The position numbers and the translations under genes were made by a program. 64,000 bases of DNA from Acuticoccus sediminis. Lineage in GTDB: Bacteria > Pseudomonadota > Alphaproteobacteria > Rhizobiales > Amorphaceae. The notes under the pieces are model-generated. The model saw nothing but the letters and a program-made list of their open reading frames with translations, was not told the DNA's origin and ran no database searches. Position 1 is the stretch's first letter. The number at the start of each line of letters is the position of its first letter. Positions 44,760-53,663 of this stretch are shown one piece after another. Where the stretch lies: positions 310,001 through 374,000 of the forward strand of contig NZ_QHHQ01000002.1 of assembly GCF_003258595.1 (NCBI RefSeq). The letters are read 5' to 3'.

Positions 44760-44810
44760 CGCGGGCGACGCCGATGCATCGCTCGGCCGGCCGTGGCGCC
44801 GGGCCGGGGG

Positions 44811-44827
44811 ACCGGGTTAAGCCCGGT
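44811..44827. other. short hairpin ACCGGG-TTAAG-CCCGGT
   Basis: A perfect 6-bp stem with a 5-nt loop lies 51 nt after the Ntn-hydrolase stop. It could mark the end of that transcript, but no T-run follows and the stem is short. Confidence 0.3.
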
Positions 44828-44882
44828 GCGCCCTGATGGTATGAGCCGAAGCGGACCCTAGAACAGGCGGGAGCAGCCGACG

Positions 44883-45887
44883 ATGAGCAAACTACAGTGG
44901 GGCATCCTCTCCACGGCGCAGATCGGCCTCAACAAGGCGATCCCGGGTATCCAGCGGAGCGCGTCCGGCGAAGTGGCCGCCATCGCCTCGCGCGGCGAGG
45001 AGCGCGCGGTGAAGGCCGCCGCGGACCTTTCCATCCCCCGCGCCTACGGCAGCTACGAGGCGCTGCTCGCCGACCCCGCCGTCGAGGCGGTCTACAATCC
45101 CCTCCCGAACCACCTCCACGTTCCATGGACGATCAAGGCGCTGGAGGCCGGCAAGCACGTCCTGTGCGAAAAGCCGATCGCGATCACAAAGGCCGAGGCG
45201 GCGACGCTGAAGGCGGCGGCGGACAGGTCCGGGCGGCTCGTTGCCGAGGCGTTCATGGTGCGGCACCACCCGCAGTGGCGCCTGGTGCGTGAGATCGCGG
45301 CGTCCGGACGGCTCGGCGAGGTGCGCGCGATCCAGACCCTCTTCGCCTACCACAACCCCGACCCGGCCAACATCCGCAACCAGGCCGACATCGGCGGCGG
45401 CGGCCTCCTCGACATCGGCTGCTACGCCGTCGCCACCGCCCGCTTCCTGTTCGGCGCGGAACCGGAGCGTGCCATCGCCGCCATCGACCGCGACCCGGCG
45501 CTCGGCGTCGACCGGATGACGTCGGGGCTCGTCGTCTTCCCCGGCGCGCAGCAGCTCGGTTTCACCGTCGCGACGCAGATCGCCAAGGGCCAGCGGGTGG
45601 AGATCCTCGGGACCAGGGCGCGTATCACGATGCTGGTCCCGTTCAACGCGCCGCACGACCGCGCGGTGGACATCGTCGTGGACGACGGCACGGACCTCTT
45701 CGGCGCCGGCGCCGAGACGATCTCCGTCGCCCCGGCGGACCAGTTCACCCTTCAGGCCGACGCGTTCGCCGCCGCCGTCCGGGGCGAGGCGCCGCTCGAG
45801 TGGGGCCTCGACGACGCGCTCGCCAACATGGCGGTGCTGGACGCCCTGTTCCGGTCGGCCGAGACCTCCACGTGGGAACGCCCGTGA
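44883..45887 (+). CDS. Gfo/Idh/MocA family oxidoreductase
   Basis: A 334-aa NAD(P)-dependent dehydrogenase. The N-terminal Rossmann fold begins LQWGILSTAQIGLNKAIPG, and the family catalytic lysine is in HVLCEKPIAIT; IGGGGLLDIGCYAV marks the C-terminal sheet domain. The family oxidises sugars, inositols and related polyols. ATG 44883 is preceded by GGGAGCAG. Its stop overlaps the GTG of the next flavoenzyme gene by 4 nt (GTGA), so the two act together. Substrate is unknown. Confidence 0.88.
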   Translation: MSKLQWGILSTAQIGLNKAIPGIQRSASGEVAAIASRGEERAVKAAADLSIPRAYGSYEALLADPAVEAVYNPLPNHLHVPWTIKALEAGKHVLCEKPIAITKAEAATLKAAADRSGRLVAEAFMVRHHPQWRLVREIAASGRLGEVRAIQTLFAYHNPDPANIRNQADIGGGGLLDIGCYAVATARFLFGAEPERAIAAIDRDPALGVDRMTSGLVVFPGAQQLGFTVATQIAKGQRVEILGTRARITMLVPFNAPHDRAVDIVVDDGTDLFGAGAETISVAPADQFTLQADAFAAAVRGEAPLEWGLDDALANMAVLDALFRSAETSTWERP

Positions 45888-47020
45888 GCGCAGCACCCCT
45901 CCGTGTCGCCGTCATCGGCGGCGGCGTCCTCGGCGTCTCCACCGCCGCGCACCTCGCCCGTGAGGGCGCCGCCGTCACCCTCGTCACCGAGGGTGCGCTC
46001 GGGTCGGGCGCCTCCGGGCGGTCGCTGTCGTGGCTCAACTCGGGCGGATCGCGCTCGGCGGCCTACCACCGCCTCAGGATGGCGGGGATCGACCGCTACC
46101 GCACCCTCGCCGCCCGCAATCCGCCGAGCGCGAGCTGGCTTCGCTTCGACGGCGGCCTCACGTGGGCGGCGGGCGGCCCGGACGACGCGATCGTCCGGGC
46201 GCACGCGCACGAGCGCTCGCTCGGTTACGACTCGCGCCTCCTCACCGTCGAAGAGGTGGCGGCGACGGTCCCCGGCGTGGACCCATCGGCAATCGCGGGG
46301 CCGGCGATCTTCAATCCCGGCGAGGGCTGGGTGGACCTCAACGCCCTGATCGACCACCTCGCCGCGAACCTTCGCGCGCTGGGCGGGACGATCGTCGAGA
46401 ACGCCGGACCGGCCCGCCTCGCCCTGACGGGCGGCCGCATCAGCGGCGTCACGGCCGGCGATCTCGCCCTGGAGGCCGACCGCGTCGTCGTCGCGACGGG
46501 CCCGGCCGTCCCGGCGATGCTGTCCGAGTACGGCGTCATGATACCGGACCGGACGCCGATCTCGCTGCTTCTGCGCGTCGCGCCGCTCGCCCATCCGTTG
46601 CGCGCGGTGCTGAACACGCCGCGCGTATCGATCCGGCCCGCCCCCGACGGCGGCTTCTCGCTCGACGCGGGCTGGTCCGAGAAGGAGGTCTCGCTGCGCG
46701 CCGACGGGACCGTGGCGATCCCTCTGTCCACGGTCGCGGGACTTCTGGAGGCGGCGACGCGCGTGCTCGCCGGCAACCCGTCCCTGACGCTGCGCTCCAC
46801 CGGCGCGGGGCCGAAGCCGATCCCGGGCGATGGCGAGCCTGTCCTCGGCGAGCTCGCGGACCTGCCCGGCGTCACCGTCGCGTTCAGCCACAGCGGCGCG
46901 ACCCTCGGCCTCGTCGCCGGCGAGATGCTGGCCGGCGAGATCGTGTCCGGCGAACGGCACCCGATGCTGGAGACGTTCCGCCCCGGACGGTTCGCGGCCG
47001 CCAGCGCGGCCGCGCAGTAG
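45884..47020 (+). CDS. FAD-dependent oxidoreductase (DAO family)
   Basis: A 378-aa flavoprotein beginning at GTG 45884. The FAD motif VAVIGGGVLGVSTAAHLARE is followed by LGSGASGRSLSWLN and FNPGEGWVDLNALIDHLA; the C-terminal HSGATLGLVAGEMLAGEI closes the FAD site. It probably oxidises an amino acid or amine. An open frame upstream to 45800 duplicates the end of the Gfo gene in another frame and is rejected. It ends 9 nt from the convergent Ldh gene. Confidence 0.88.
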   Translation: MSAAPLRVAVIGGGVLGVSTAAHLAREGAAVTLVTEGALGSGASGRSLSWLNSGGSRSAAYHRLRMAGIDRYRTLAARNPPSASWLRFDGGLTWAAGGPDDAIVRAHAHERSLGYDSRLLTVEEVAATVPGVDPSAIAGPAIFNPGEGWVDLNALIDHLAANLRALGGTIVENAGPARLALTGGRISGVTAGDLALEADRVVVATGPAVPAMLSEYGVMIPDRTPISLLLRVAPLAHPLRAVLNTPRVSIRPAPDGGFSLDAGWSEKEVSLRADGTVAIPLSTVAGLLEAATRVLAGNPSLTLRSTGAGPKPIPGDGEPVLGELADLPGVTVAFSHSGATLGLVAGEMLAGEIVSGERHPMLETFRPGRFAAASAAAQ

Positions 47021-47029
47021 GCCACCGGT

Positions 47030-48040
47030 TCAGGCGAGCAGCGCGCGCGCCTTGTCGAGGATCGCGGTGGGGACGGCGACGCCCTCCGCATCCGCCCTCG
47101 CCCGCGCGGCGGCCCGCTTCGCGCCGGGGAGCCGCACCCCCTCCTGCGCGCCGATCGCCGCCGTCAGTGCCGAAAGACGCTCGGCGAAGGCGCCGCCCGA
47201 CGTGGTGGCGACGTCGATGGCGATGAACATCTGCCCCGTGCGCGGCGGCCCGCCCTTCGTGCCGGAGAACGGCGAGGCGTCGATGCCGAGCGTCGCGCCT
47301 GTCGCCACCGCCGCGAGCAGCTCCGTGAGGAGGCCCCAGCCGACGCCCTTGTAGCCGGCGGCGGGCGCCATCGATCCCTTGAGCGCCGCGTCCGCGTCCT
47401 CCGTCGGGTTGCCGTCCGCGTCGAGCGCCCAGCCGAGCGGGATCGGCTCGCCCTCGCGCGCCCGCTTCATCACCTCCGACTTTGCGACCACGCTGGCGCT
47501 CTGGTCGATGAGGAGCGCCGCCCCGCCCGCCCCGTCCGGCGCGGCGACCGACATCGGGTTGGTGCCGATGACCGGCTTCGCGCCGCCCGCCGGGGCGATC
47601 GACGCGGGGCTGTTGGTGAAGCCGATCCCGAGGAGACCCTCGGCGGCCAGCGCCTCCGTATGGTATCCCAATACCCCACAATTGTAGGAGTTCGAGACCG
47701 CGAGCACCGCGATGCCGCAGGCTTGGGCGGCGGGGACCAGCGCGGCGAAGCCGATGGCGATGGCCGGGTGGGCGAAGCCCGTCCCCGCATCCACCAGGAT
47801 CGTGCCCGGCTTCGGGTGCGTGACACCTGGCACGGCCGTCCCCGACACCTTCCCGCACTTCACGTGCTCCATGTAGATGGGCAGGTACATGAGGCCGTGG
47901 CTGGCAATTCCCTCCCGCTCGGCCGCCGCGATGGCCTTGGCGAGCGGGGCGGCGTTGTCCGGGCTCGTTCCGGCCGCCTGCAGCATGCCGGCCGCGAACT
48001 CCTCGATCTCGGCGACGGACATCCGCGTCGTGTCGGCCAT
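47030..48040 (-). CDS. Ldh family (malate/L-lactate-type) oxidoreductase
   Basis: A 336-aa NAD(P)-dependent dehydrogenase of the Ldh_2 (YlbC/MDH-like) family, which has a fold unrelated to classical Rossmann enzymes. The catalytic region EREGIASHGLMYLPIYME with its S-H-G is intact, followed by FTNSPASIAPAGGAKPVIGT and NPMSVAAPDG. Members reduce 2-oxo acids or cyclic imines (for example delta1-piperideine or ureidoglycolate pathways). It is the last gene of a four-gene minus-strand operon with DUF3726, a 561-aa unknown and an M19-like protein; the DUF3726 stop lies 10 nt upstream of its start. Confidence 0.9.
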   Translation of the reverse strand: MADTTRMSVAEIEEFAAGMLQAAGTSPDNAAPLAKAIAAAEREGIASHGLMYLPIYMEHVKCGKVSGTAVPGVTHPKPGTILVDAGTGFAHPAIAIGFAALVPAAQACGIAVLAVSNSYNCGVLGYHTEALAAEGLLGIGFTNSPASIAPAGGAKPVIGTNPMSVAAPDGAGGAALLIDQSASVVAKSEVMKRAREGEPIPLGWALDADGNPTEDADAALKGSMAPAAGYKGVGWGLLTELLAAVATGATLGIDASPFSGTKGGPPRTGQMFIAIDVATTSGGAFAERLSALTAAIGAQEGVRLPGAKRAAARARADAEGVAVPTAILDKARALLA

Positions 48041-48050
48041 GTTCGCTCCT

Positions 48051-48725
48051 TCAGTCGTTATCGGATGTGCCGGCGCCCGCGCCGGTGAGACGCGACGTCT
48101 CGGACGCGGGCACATAGGTGCGCGCGGCGTAGGCGGCGAGCGCGGACCAGACGCCGGCATCGACCGGACGGGGCCCGGTCGCCGGGCGCGGCGCAGCCAG
48201 CGGACCCGCGCGGCGCACGGTGAGCGGCCCGCTCGGCCGGTCTCCCGCCGGCACCGGACCGGCAAGGCCCCCGACTCCGCAACGCACCTCGCGCCCGCCG
48301 ATGTCGAGGGCGACGGACCCGCCGCCGCCGGCCGCAAGCGCGAGGAATGGGAGCAGCAGCGCGGCGCAGTAGACGGACGGCAGCGCCAGCGGCTCGTCAT
48401 GCAGGAGGTGACGCGCATCGGCGAAGCGGACGCCGATGCCGATCGGGCATAGCGGTCCGCCGTCCGCCGTGAGGTCGGCGAGCGGCCTTGCCGGCTGCAG
48501 CCGGCCGACCGCCCCGTCGAGCCGGTCGAACAGCGCGACGGCGAGGTCGGCGCCCGGGACGCCCCACGTCTCCAGGCGGCGGACGGCGAAGGCGGTCTCG
48601 TCGGCCATGCCCCAGCTCATCCCGGCCCCGCGTGCGGCCTTGCGCACGAGAGCCTCGATCTCGCCCCGGGAGGGGACGACGGGACCGGCATCGGCCGGAC
48701 CGCGGGTATCGTTGGATGCGGTCAT
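48051..48725 (-). CDS. DUF3726 family protein
   Basis: A 224-aa protein whose N-terminal helix (SRGEIEALVRKAARGAGMS, then WGMADETAFAVRRLETWG) is the recognisable DUF3726 signature. The remainder is Gly/Ala/Pro-rich with a short hydrophobic stretch (CAALLLPFLALAAGG), too weak to call a membrane segment. The function of DUF3726 is unknown; it is found beside Ldh-type dehydrogenases and may be a subunit or maturation factor. The gene starts one base after the 561-aa protein ends, so they are coupled. The last 30 residues look unstructured. Confidence 0.75.
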   Translation of the reverse strand: MTASNDTRGPADAGPVVPSRGEIEALVRKAARGAGMSWGMADETAFAVRRLETWGVPGADLAVALFDRLDGAVGRLQPARPLADLTADGGPLCPIGIGVRFADARHLLHDEPLALPSVYCAALLLPFLALAAGGGGSVALDIGGREVRCGVGGLAGPVPAGDRPSGPLTVRRAGPLAAPRPATGPRPVDAGVWSALAAYAARTYVPASETSRLTGAGAGTSDND

Positions 48726-48726
48726 G

Positions 48727-50412
48727 TCAGGCGGTGAGGATGTCCTGCGGGTGCGGCTTGCCCTGGAAGAGGCTGACGCGGACCCAGCGGTCGGAGCGCG
48801 GATCGAACCGGTCCGCGCCGAAGAAGGAGAGCTTGCAGCGCAGCAGGTCGATGGGCAGCATCCCGGCGTCGATCAGGTTGTCCCGGATCTCGGCGTAGGG
48901 GTAGCGGGCGACGGTCTGCGCGCGGCGGACGGCGTGCCGGTGCTCCGGGTGCCGCGCGAGGAAGCCCGCGACAGTGCCCTCCGGCGCGCGTGCCAGATCG
49001 GCCGCGAGGTCCGCAGCGTCACGGCCGACGGCCAACGGCTCCTCCAGCTCGCCACCCGGCTCCAGCGCCCGCTCGCCGAGCCGCGGCTCCAGCTTCTCCT
49101 CGGAGGTGTACCAGAACCGCGCGACGCTCTCGGGCCGGCCGTAGTCGACGGCGAGCGCCTCGGCGTAGTGTTCGGCGAGGATGTCGCCAAGCCGTGCCAG
49201 CGGCATCGCGCCATCGATCGCGAAGGCGGCATCCTCGTCGGCGCCCATCGTGGCGGCGAGATCGTCGACGAGCTCGCCATGCGCGTCGATCAGCGCTGAG
49301 GCCAGCGCCTCCTGCCCCTCCAGCGACAGGCGCGCGGCGCGCCGGAAGAGAGCGTCGTACGGATAGGTCTCCGGAAGGTCGTCGAGCCACGTCGCCAGCA
49401 TCTCGAGGTCGGCGCGCAGCGCGGCCAGCTTCTCAAGCTGAAGCGGGTGCCCGGACCGCCACTCCGCGGCGTTCTCGCGGGCGCGCGCCAGGGCGGCCGC
49501 GACATCGGCGTGGCTCTCCTGCGTCGCGGCGGGGCGGGCGCGGACGCGGGCGAGCGCCTCCTCCCGCGCCGCGATCCAGTTGTTGAGAAGGACCGGGTGG
49601 CGCACCAGGAACGGCGCCATGCCGAGCCCCGTCGAATTGCCGACGCCGACGCTCCGGGCGAGATCGCGGTCGAGCCGTGCGGCGTCCGCCCCGCCGCGCA
49701 CCTTTGCCAGCCACTCCACGATGTCCACCGTGAAGAGGCGGATGAGCCAGACCGTCAGCATCTCGGCGCGGAACGGTCCCGTGAGTTCCGGCCGGCCGGC
49801 GATCGTCGCGCGGTCAGCCGCGCCGAACTTGCCGGAGCCGTAGACGGCTGTGGTCCGCATGAGGTATCCCGTTGCCGTAACCTGCTCGGCATCGGGCTGC
49901 TCCCCGGCGGCGAGCGCGGCGACGACGTGCTCGAACAGGCGCACCGAGCGGTTGGCGCGGGCGAGCGTCAGCTCGCGCGGGCTGACGCGTCCCGCCTCCT
50001 GCAGCGGCACGTTCGCCTCCAGCCGGTCCAGATCCGCCGGCTCCGGCACCCCGTCGAACAGCGCGAAGGTCGCGTCCCAGCGGGTGGCGATCACGCGGTC
50101 GGAGCGCTCCTCGTCCGGCAGGTCATGACCGAACGCGACCAGCGAATAGCAATGCGGCCCGGTGTCGACCGTATAGACCGCGCGGCCGACGCCCCGCGCG
50201 TCGAACTCCCACAGCGTGCGGGCGAAGCGCCAGCCGTCGCGGGCCGCCTCCCGCAGCATGGTGTCCAGGAAGGAGAGGCGCGAGCGGTGGAACGAGCCGA
50301 GCCGCGCGAGGTGCATCACCTCGGACGGCGGACGGCGGAACCGATCGCACGAGCGCGACGGCGCACGCTTCGGCGCCGGTCCGGCCGGCCGATGTGCCGC
50401 GATCGTGGTCAC
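48727..50412 (-). CDS. 561-aa protein of unknown family
   Basis: I do not recognise this family. The protein is soluble, without signal peptide, and predicted largely helical. Notable segments include LARLGSFHRSRLSFLDTML (about residues 35-53), GRAVYTVDTGPHCYSLVAF, YGSGKFGAADRATIAGRPE, VGVGNSTGLGMAPFLVRH and RYPYAEIRDNLIDAGMLP. The many conserved-looking Trp, His and Gly motifs suggest an enzyme, not a structural protein. It starts at GTG 50412, overlapping the M19-like gene by 4 nt, and is followed one base later by DUF3726. Co-occurrence with an Ldh dehydrogenase suggests it provides or consumes a 2-oxo acid or imine, but this is inference. Confidence 0.7.
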   Translation of the reverse strand: MTTIAAHRPAGPAPKRAPSRSCDRFRRPPSEVMHLARLGSFHRSRLSFLDTMLREAARDGWRFARTLWEFDARGVGRAVYTVDTGPHCYSLVAFGHDLPDEERSDRVIATRWDATFALFDGVPEPADLDRLEANVPLQEAGRVSPRELTLARANRSVRLFEHVVAALAAGEQPDAEQVTATGYLMRTTAVYGSGKFGAADRATIAGRPELTGPFRAEMLTVWLIRLFTVDIVEWLAKVRGGADAARLDRDLARSVGVGNSTGLGMAPFLVRHPVLLNNWIAAREEALARVRARPAATQESHADVAAALARARENAAEWRSGHPLQLEKLAALRADLEMLATWLDDLPETYPYDALFRRAARLSLEGQEALASALIDAHGELVDDLAATMGADEDAAFAIDGAMPLARLGDILAEHYAEALAVDYGRPESVARFWYTSEEKLEPRLGERALEPGGELEEPLAVGRDAADLAADLARAPEGTVAGFLARHPEHRHAVRRAQTVARYPYAEIRDNLIDAGMLPIDLLRCKLSFFGADRFDPRSDRWVRVSLFQGKPHPQDILTA

Positions 50413-51440
50413 GCGACGCTCATCGGACGGACCTCGGCCGGAGCGGCGGGCGCGGGGCCGAAGCTCTCCTCGAAGAAGCGGAGCCAGTTGCCGCCCATGA
50501 CGAGCGCCACCTCGTCCGCCGAGAAGCCCGCCGCCGCGAGGCCCGTGGCGATGTTGGGGAAGTCGCGGTTGTCGGCGAAGAAGTCCGGCATCGGCGGGAA
50601 GCCGGGCGCGGCGGCCGAGCCCTCGCCGTAGTCCATCTCCCTGGTCCAACGGCCGACGCGCATCCAGGTGACGATGCTGTCCGGATGGTCCTGGCAGAGG
50701 TCCGAGCCGATGCCGATCCGCTCCACGCCCATCGTCTCGGCGGTCCGCGCGATCATCGTGCAGAAGCTCTCGAGGGTGCAGTCCGACTTGTCCTTCAGGT
50801 GATGCGGGTAGAGCGAGCAGCCCAGCATTCCGCCCGACTCTGCCAGTGCCTTCAGCACCGTGTCCGACTTGTTGCGCAGCGCCGGGTGCCAGACGGCGGG
50901 GTTGGCGTGGGTGATCGCGATGGGGCGCGCGGAGATCTCGATCGCCTCGAGCGTGGAGCGCTCGGCGGAGTGGCTCATGTCCACCACCATGCCGACGCGG
51001 TTCATCTCCTTGATGACCTGGCGGCCCATGCGGGTGATTCCGGGGTCCTCCGCCTCGTAGCAGCCGGTCGCGAGCAGCGACTGGTTGTTGTAGCTGAGCT
51101 GCATGAACCTCGCGCCCAGCGTATGGGTGATCTCGACGAGGCCGATGTCGTCCTCGATGGCGGACGGGTTCTGGAAGCCGAAGATGATCGCTGTGCACCC
51201 GGCGGCCTTCGCCGCGCGCACATCGTCGGCCGTGCGCGCCTGGACGATCAGGTCGGGGTGCCGCTCGAACCAGCGGTTCCACTGCTCGAAGTTCAGCACC
51301 GTCTCGCGGAAGTTCTCATGGTAGGCGATGGTCACGTGGACTGCGTCGACGCCGCCTTCCCGGAATTGCCGGAAGATCTTCTCCGACCAGTTGGCGTACT
51401 GCAGTCCATCGATCACCATTGTGCCACGTACCTCGTTCAT
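50409..51440 (-). CDS. membrane dipeptidase (M19)-like protein with altered metal site
   Basis: A 343-aa TIM-barrel protein of the M19/renal dipeptidase family. VVDMSHSAERS (H157), AITHANPAVWH (H178) and IGSDLCQDH match the zinc-binding and acidic positions of the family. However, the usual N-terminal DGHxD motif reads D11-G-L-Q-Y15 (His to Leu13, Asp to Tyr15), and the bridging Glu of the GxEGG segment appears as Gln90. Thus a binuclear zinc site is unlikely and the reaction may differ from dipeptide hydrolysis. No signal peptide is visible. ATG 51440 follows GGAGCGGAG; ATG 51452 is an alternative. It is the first gene of its operon. Confidence 0.8.
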   Translation of the reverse strand: MNEVRGTMVIDGLQYANWSEKIFRQFREGGVDAVHVTIAYHENFRETVLNFEQWNRWFERHPDLIVQARTADDVRAAKAAGCTAIIFGFQNPSAIEDDIGLVEITHTLGARFMQLSYNNQSLLATGCYEAEDPGITRMGRQVIKEMNRVGMVVDMSHSAERSTLEAIEISARPIAITHANPAVWHPALRNKSDTVLKALAESGGMLGCSLYPHHLKDKSDCTLESFCTMIARTAETMGVERIGIGSDLCQDHPDSIVTWMRVGRWTREMDYGEGSAAAPGFPPMPDFFADNRDFPNIATGLAAAGFSADEVALVMGGNWLRFFEESFGPAPAAPAEVRPMSVA

Positions 51441-51655
51441 GCTCCGCTCCATAGGCCGAGCTTTGGCATGCAATGTGCAAACCTCGTGCCTGTCGCATGA
51501 AGCGAAAACAGATCGGCTCGGCTTGGCAACGATCCTGTTGCAAGGCTGCGTCGGTCGCAATGATCGAGACCTATGGCGACCGGACGACATAAGAAAGAGG
51601 CGACCCGCGCCAGTCAGTCTCGGGTCACCGGACCGGGTACGGCGGAGGGCGAATC

Positions 51656-52759
51656 TTGACGGCACTCAAGACCGACGACTTCATGGCCATGAAGGGCGCC
51701 GGGTATTACTCGCAGGCGACCATCGGCGCCAAGCACGTCATGGACAACGCCGCCGGCCTCATCCTCGACGCGCTGGAGCGCCGCCCCCTCGCGGACGACG
51801 GCACCGACTTCACCATGACCGACATGGGCTGCGCCGACGGCGGCACCTCCATCGACATGGTCGGCCGCGTCCTCTCGGCGGTCCGGGCGAAGTGCCCGTC
51901 GCGGCCGATCCGCATGGTCTACACCGACCTGCCGCGCAACGACTTCAGCCAGGTGTTCAAGAACGTCCATGGCCTCACGGGGCTCGAGACCTACGCGAAG
52001 TCGATCTCCGACCTCTACGTCTTCGCCTCCGCGACCTCGTTCCACCGCCAGATCGTTCCGGCAGGCTCGCTCGACCTCGGCCACTCGGCGACGGCCTCGC
52101 ACTACATCACCGAAGTGCCGATGCCGATCGAGAACCACGTCCACATGGTCGGTGCGACCGGGGCGACCCGCGACGCCTGGCGCGCGAAGGGCGCGGTCGA
52201 CTGGGAGAACTTCCTGCTCAACCGCACGAGGGAGCTGAAGCCCGGCGGGTTCCTCGCCCTCTTCAACTTCGGCATCGACGAGGAGGGCCGCTACCTCGGC
52301 AGCACCGGGGGCGTGTCGATGTTCGACACGTTCGACCGCATCTGGCGCGAGATGGCCGCCGAGGGGACCATCACCGAGGCGGAGGTGCTCGCCACCAACT
52401 TCCCCCAGGTCTACCGCACTGTCGAGGAGTTCCGCGCCCCGCTCGACGATCCCGGCAGCCCCGTCTACCAGGCCGGACTGCGCGCCGAGCACGTCGAGAC
52501 GCGCGTCGTGCGCTGCCCCTTCGCGGTCGACTTCGAACGCCACGGCGACGCGGCGAAGTTCGCCAGGGCGTACATCCCGACGCTCCGCTCATGGTCGGAG
52601 CCTGTGTTCCTTGCGGGCCTCTCGCCAGAGCGCACGGTCGAGGAGCGGGCCGAGATCGTCGACGCCTACTTCGGCCGCTACGAGGCGGAGGTCGCACGGG
52701 CGCCGCACGGCCATGCGATGGACTACGTCCATTGCTACATGATCTGCCGGAAGGTCTGA
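51656..52759 (+). CDS. SABATH-like SAM-dependent carboxyl methyltransferase
   Basis: A 367-aa protein resembling the SABATH methyltransferases, best known from plants, which methylate carboxyl groups or ring nitrogens of small acids. MKGAGYYSQATIGAKHVMD, MTDMGCADGGTSIDMVG (SAM site), YTDLPRNDFSQVF and LGHSATASHYITEVP align by eye with the plant signature blocks. The gene starts at TTG 51656, with GGAGGG at 51643-51648; later ATGs at 51683 and 51689 would cut the first conserved block only slightly. It is divergent from the M19-like gene and 40 nt upstream of the second Liv operon, implying methylation of a transported acid. Confidence 0.8.
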   Translation: MTALKTDDFMAMKGAGYYSQATIGAKHVMDNAAGLILDALERRPLADDGTDFTMTDMGCADGGTSIDMVGRVLSAVRAKCPSRPIRMVYTDLPRNDFSQVFKNVHGLTGLETYAKSISDLYVFASATSFHRQIVPAGSLDLGHSATASHYITEVPMPIENHVHMVGATGATRDAWRAKGAVDWENFLLNRTRELKPGGFLALFNFGIDEEGRYLGSTGGVSMFDTFDRIWREMAAEGTITEAEVLATNFPQVYRTVEEFRAPLDDPGSPVYQAGLRAEHVETRVVRCPFAVDFERHGDAAKFARAYIPTLRSWSEPVFLAGLSPERTVEERAEIVDAYFGRYEAEVARAPHGHAMDYVHCYMICRKV

Positions 52760-52799
52760 GCGCCTTGCGGCACGCGCGGTCCGTCCGCTTCGCGGGGCG

Positions 52800-53663
52800 A
52801 TGATGCTGTTCCTGCAGTTTCTCGTCAGCGGCTTCGTCACCGGATGCTTCCTGATCCTCGCAACGATCGGCTTCTCGCTGACGCGCCGGGTTGAGGGGTT
52901 CCTCAATATCGCCCACGCCGAGCTGATCGGCGTCGGCGCGTTCACCTGCTGGGGCCTCAACGCCCTCCTCGGGGTCCACGTCGTCGTCGCCGCGGTGGTC
53001 GCCATCGTCGTGACGGCGTTCCTCGGGCTTTTCGTGGGCCGTCTCGTCTACGACCCGATCCGCCGCTTCGGCCCGGCGGTGCTGCTCATCACCTCGGTGG
53101 GCGTCGCCTACGTCATCGGCGGCACCCTCGACGGGGTGATCGGCACCGGGATCAGGACGCTCGATATCCCCCTCGCCACCACCTACCGCATCCACGGCCT
53201 CAGGATCACCGACTACCAGCTCGTGATGGTGGCGTTGGCGGCGCTGTCGGCCATCGCGCTCGCCGTCTTCCTCAACACCACGAAGGTGGGTCTCGCGGTG
53301 CGGGCGATGGCCGACAATCCCGGCCTCGCCGCCTCGCGCGGCATCGACGTCGCGACGACCTCTCGCATCACCTGGCTCCTCGCCTCGGGACTCGCCGGGC
53401 TTGCCGGCGTGATGCTCGCGGTGACGGCGACGCTCTCCACCGACATCGCCTTCCACCAGATCCTGCAGATCCTCGCGGTCGCGATCCTCGCCGGTCTCGG
53501 GTCGCTCTACGCGGTGATCTGGTCCGGACTCATCGTCGGCATCTGCATGGACGTCTCGGTGTACTGGATCCCGGCGGGCTACCGGCCGCTGATCGCCTTC
53601 GCGGTGGTGATCCTCGTCCTGCTCGTGCGGCCGCAGGGACTTGCCGGAGCGAGAGCGTCGTGA
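52800..53663 (+). CDS. livH-like: branched-chain-type ABC transporter permease LivH (second system)
   Basis: A 287-aa permease of the LivH family with the N-terminal ATIGFSLTRRVEGFLNIAHA and ELIGVGAFTCWGLNALL replacing the more common NFAHGE form, and the C-terminal coupling region LQILAVAILAGLGSLYAV. Eight hydrophobic segments are expected. Its last codon overlaps the LivM start (GTGA). Two adjacent ATGs (52800, 52803) could serve as start. It lies directly after the SABATH gene. Confidence 0.92.
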   Translation: MMLFLQFLVSGFVTGCFLILATIGFSLTRRVEGFLNIAHAELIGVGAFTCWGLNALLGVHVVVAAVVAIVVTAFLGLFVGRLVYDPIRRFGPAVLLITSVGVAYVIGGTLDGVIGTGIRTLDIPLATTYRIHGLRITDYQLVMVALAALSAIALAVFLNTTKVGLAVRAMADNPGLAASRGIDVATTSRITWLLASGLAGLAGVMLAVTATLSTDIAFHQILQILAVAILAGLGSLYAVIWSGLIVGICMDVSVYWIPAGYRPLIAFAVVILVLLVRPQGLAGARAS

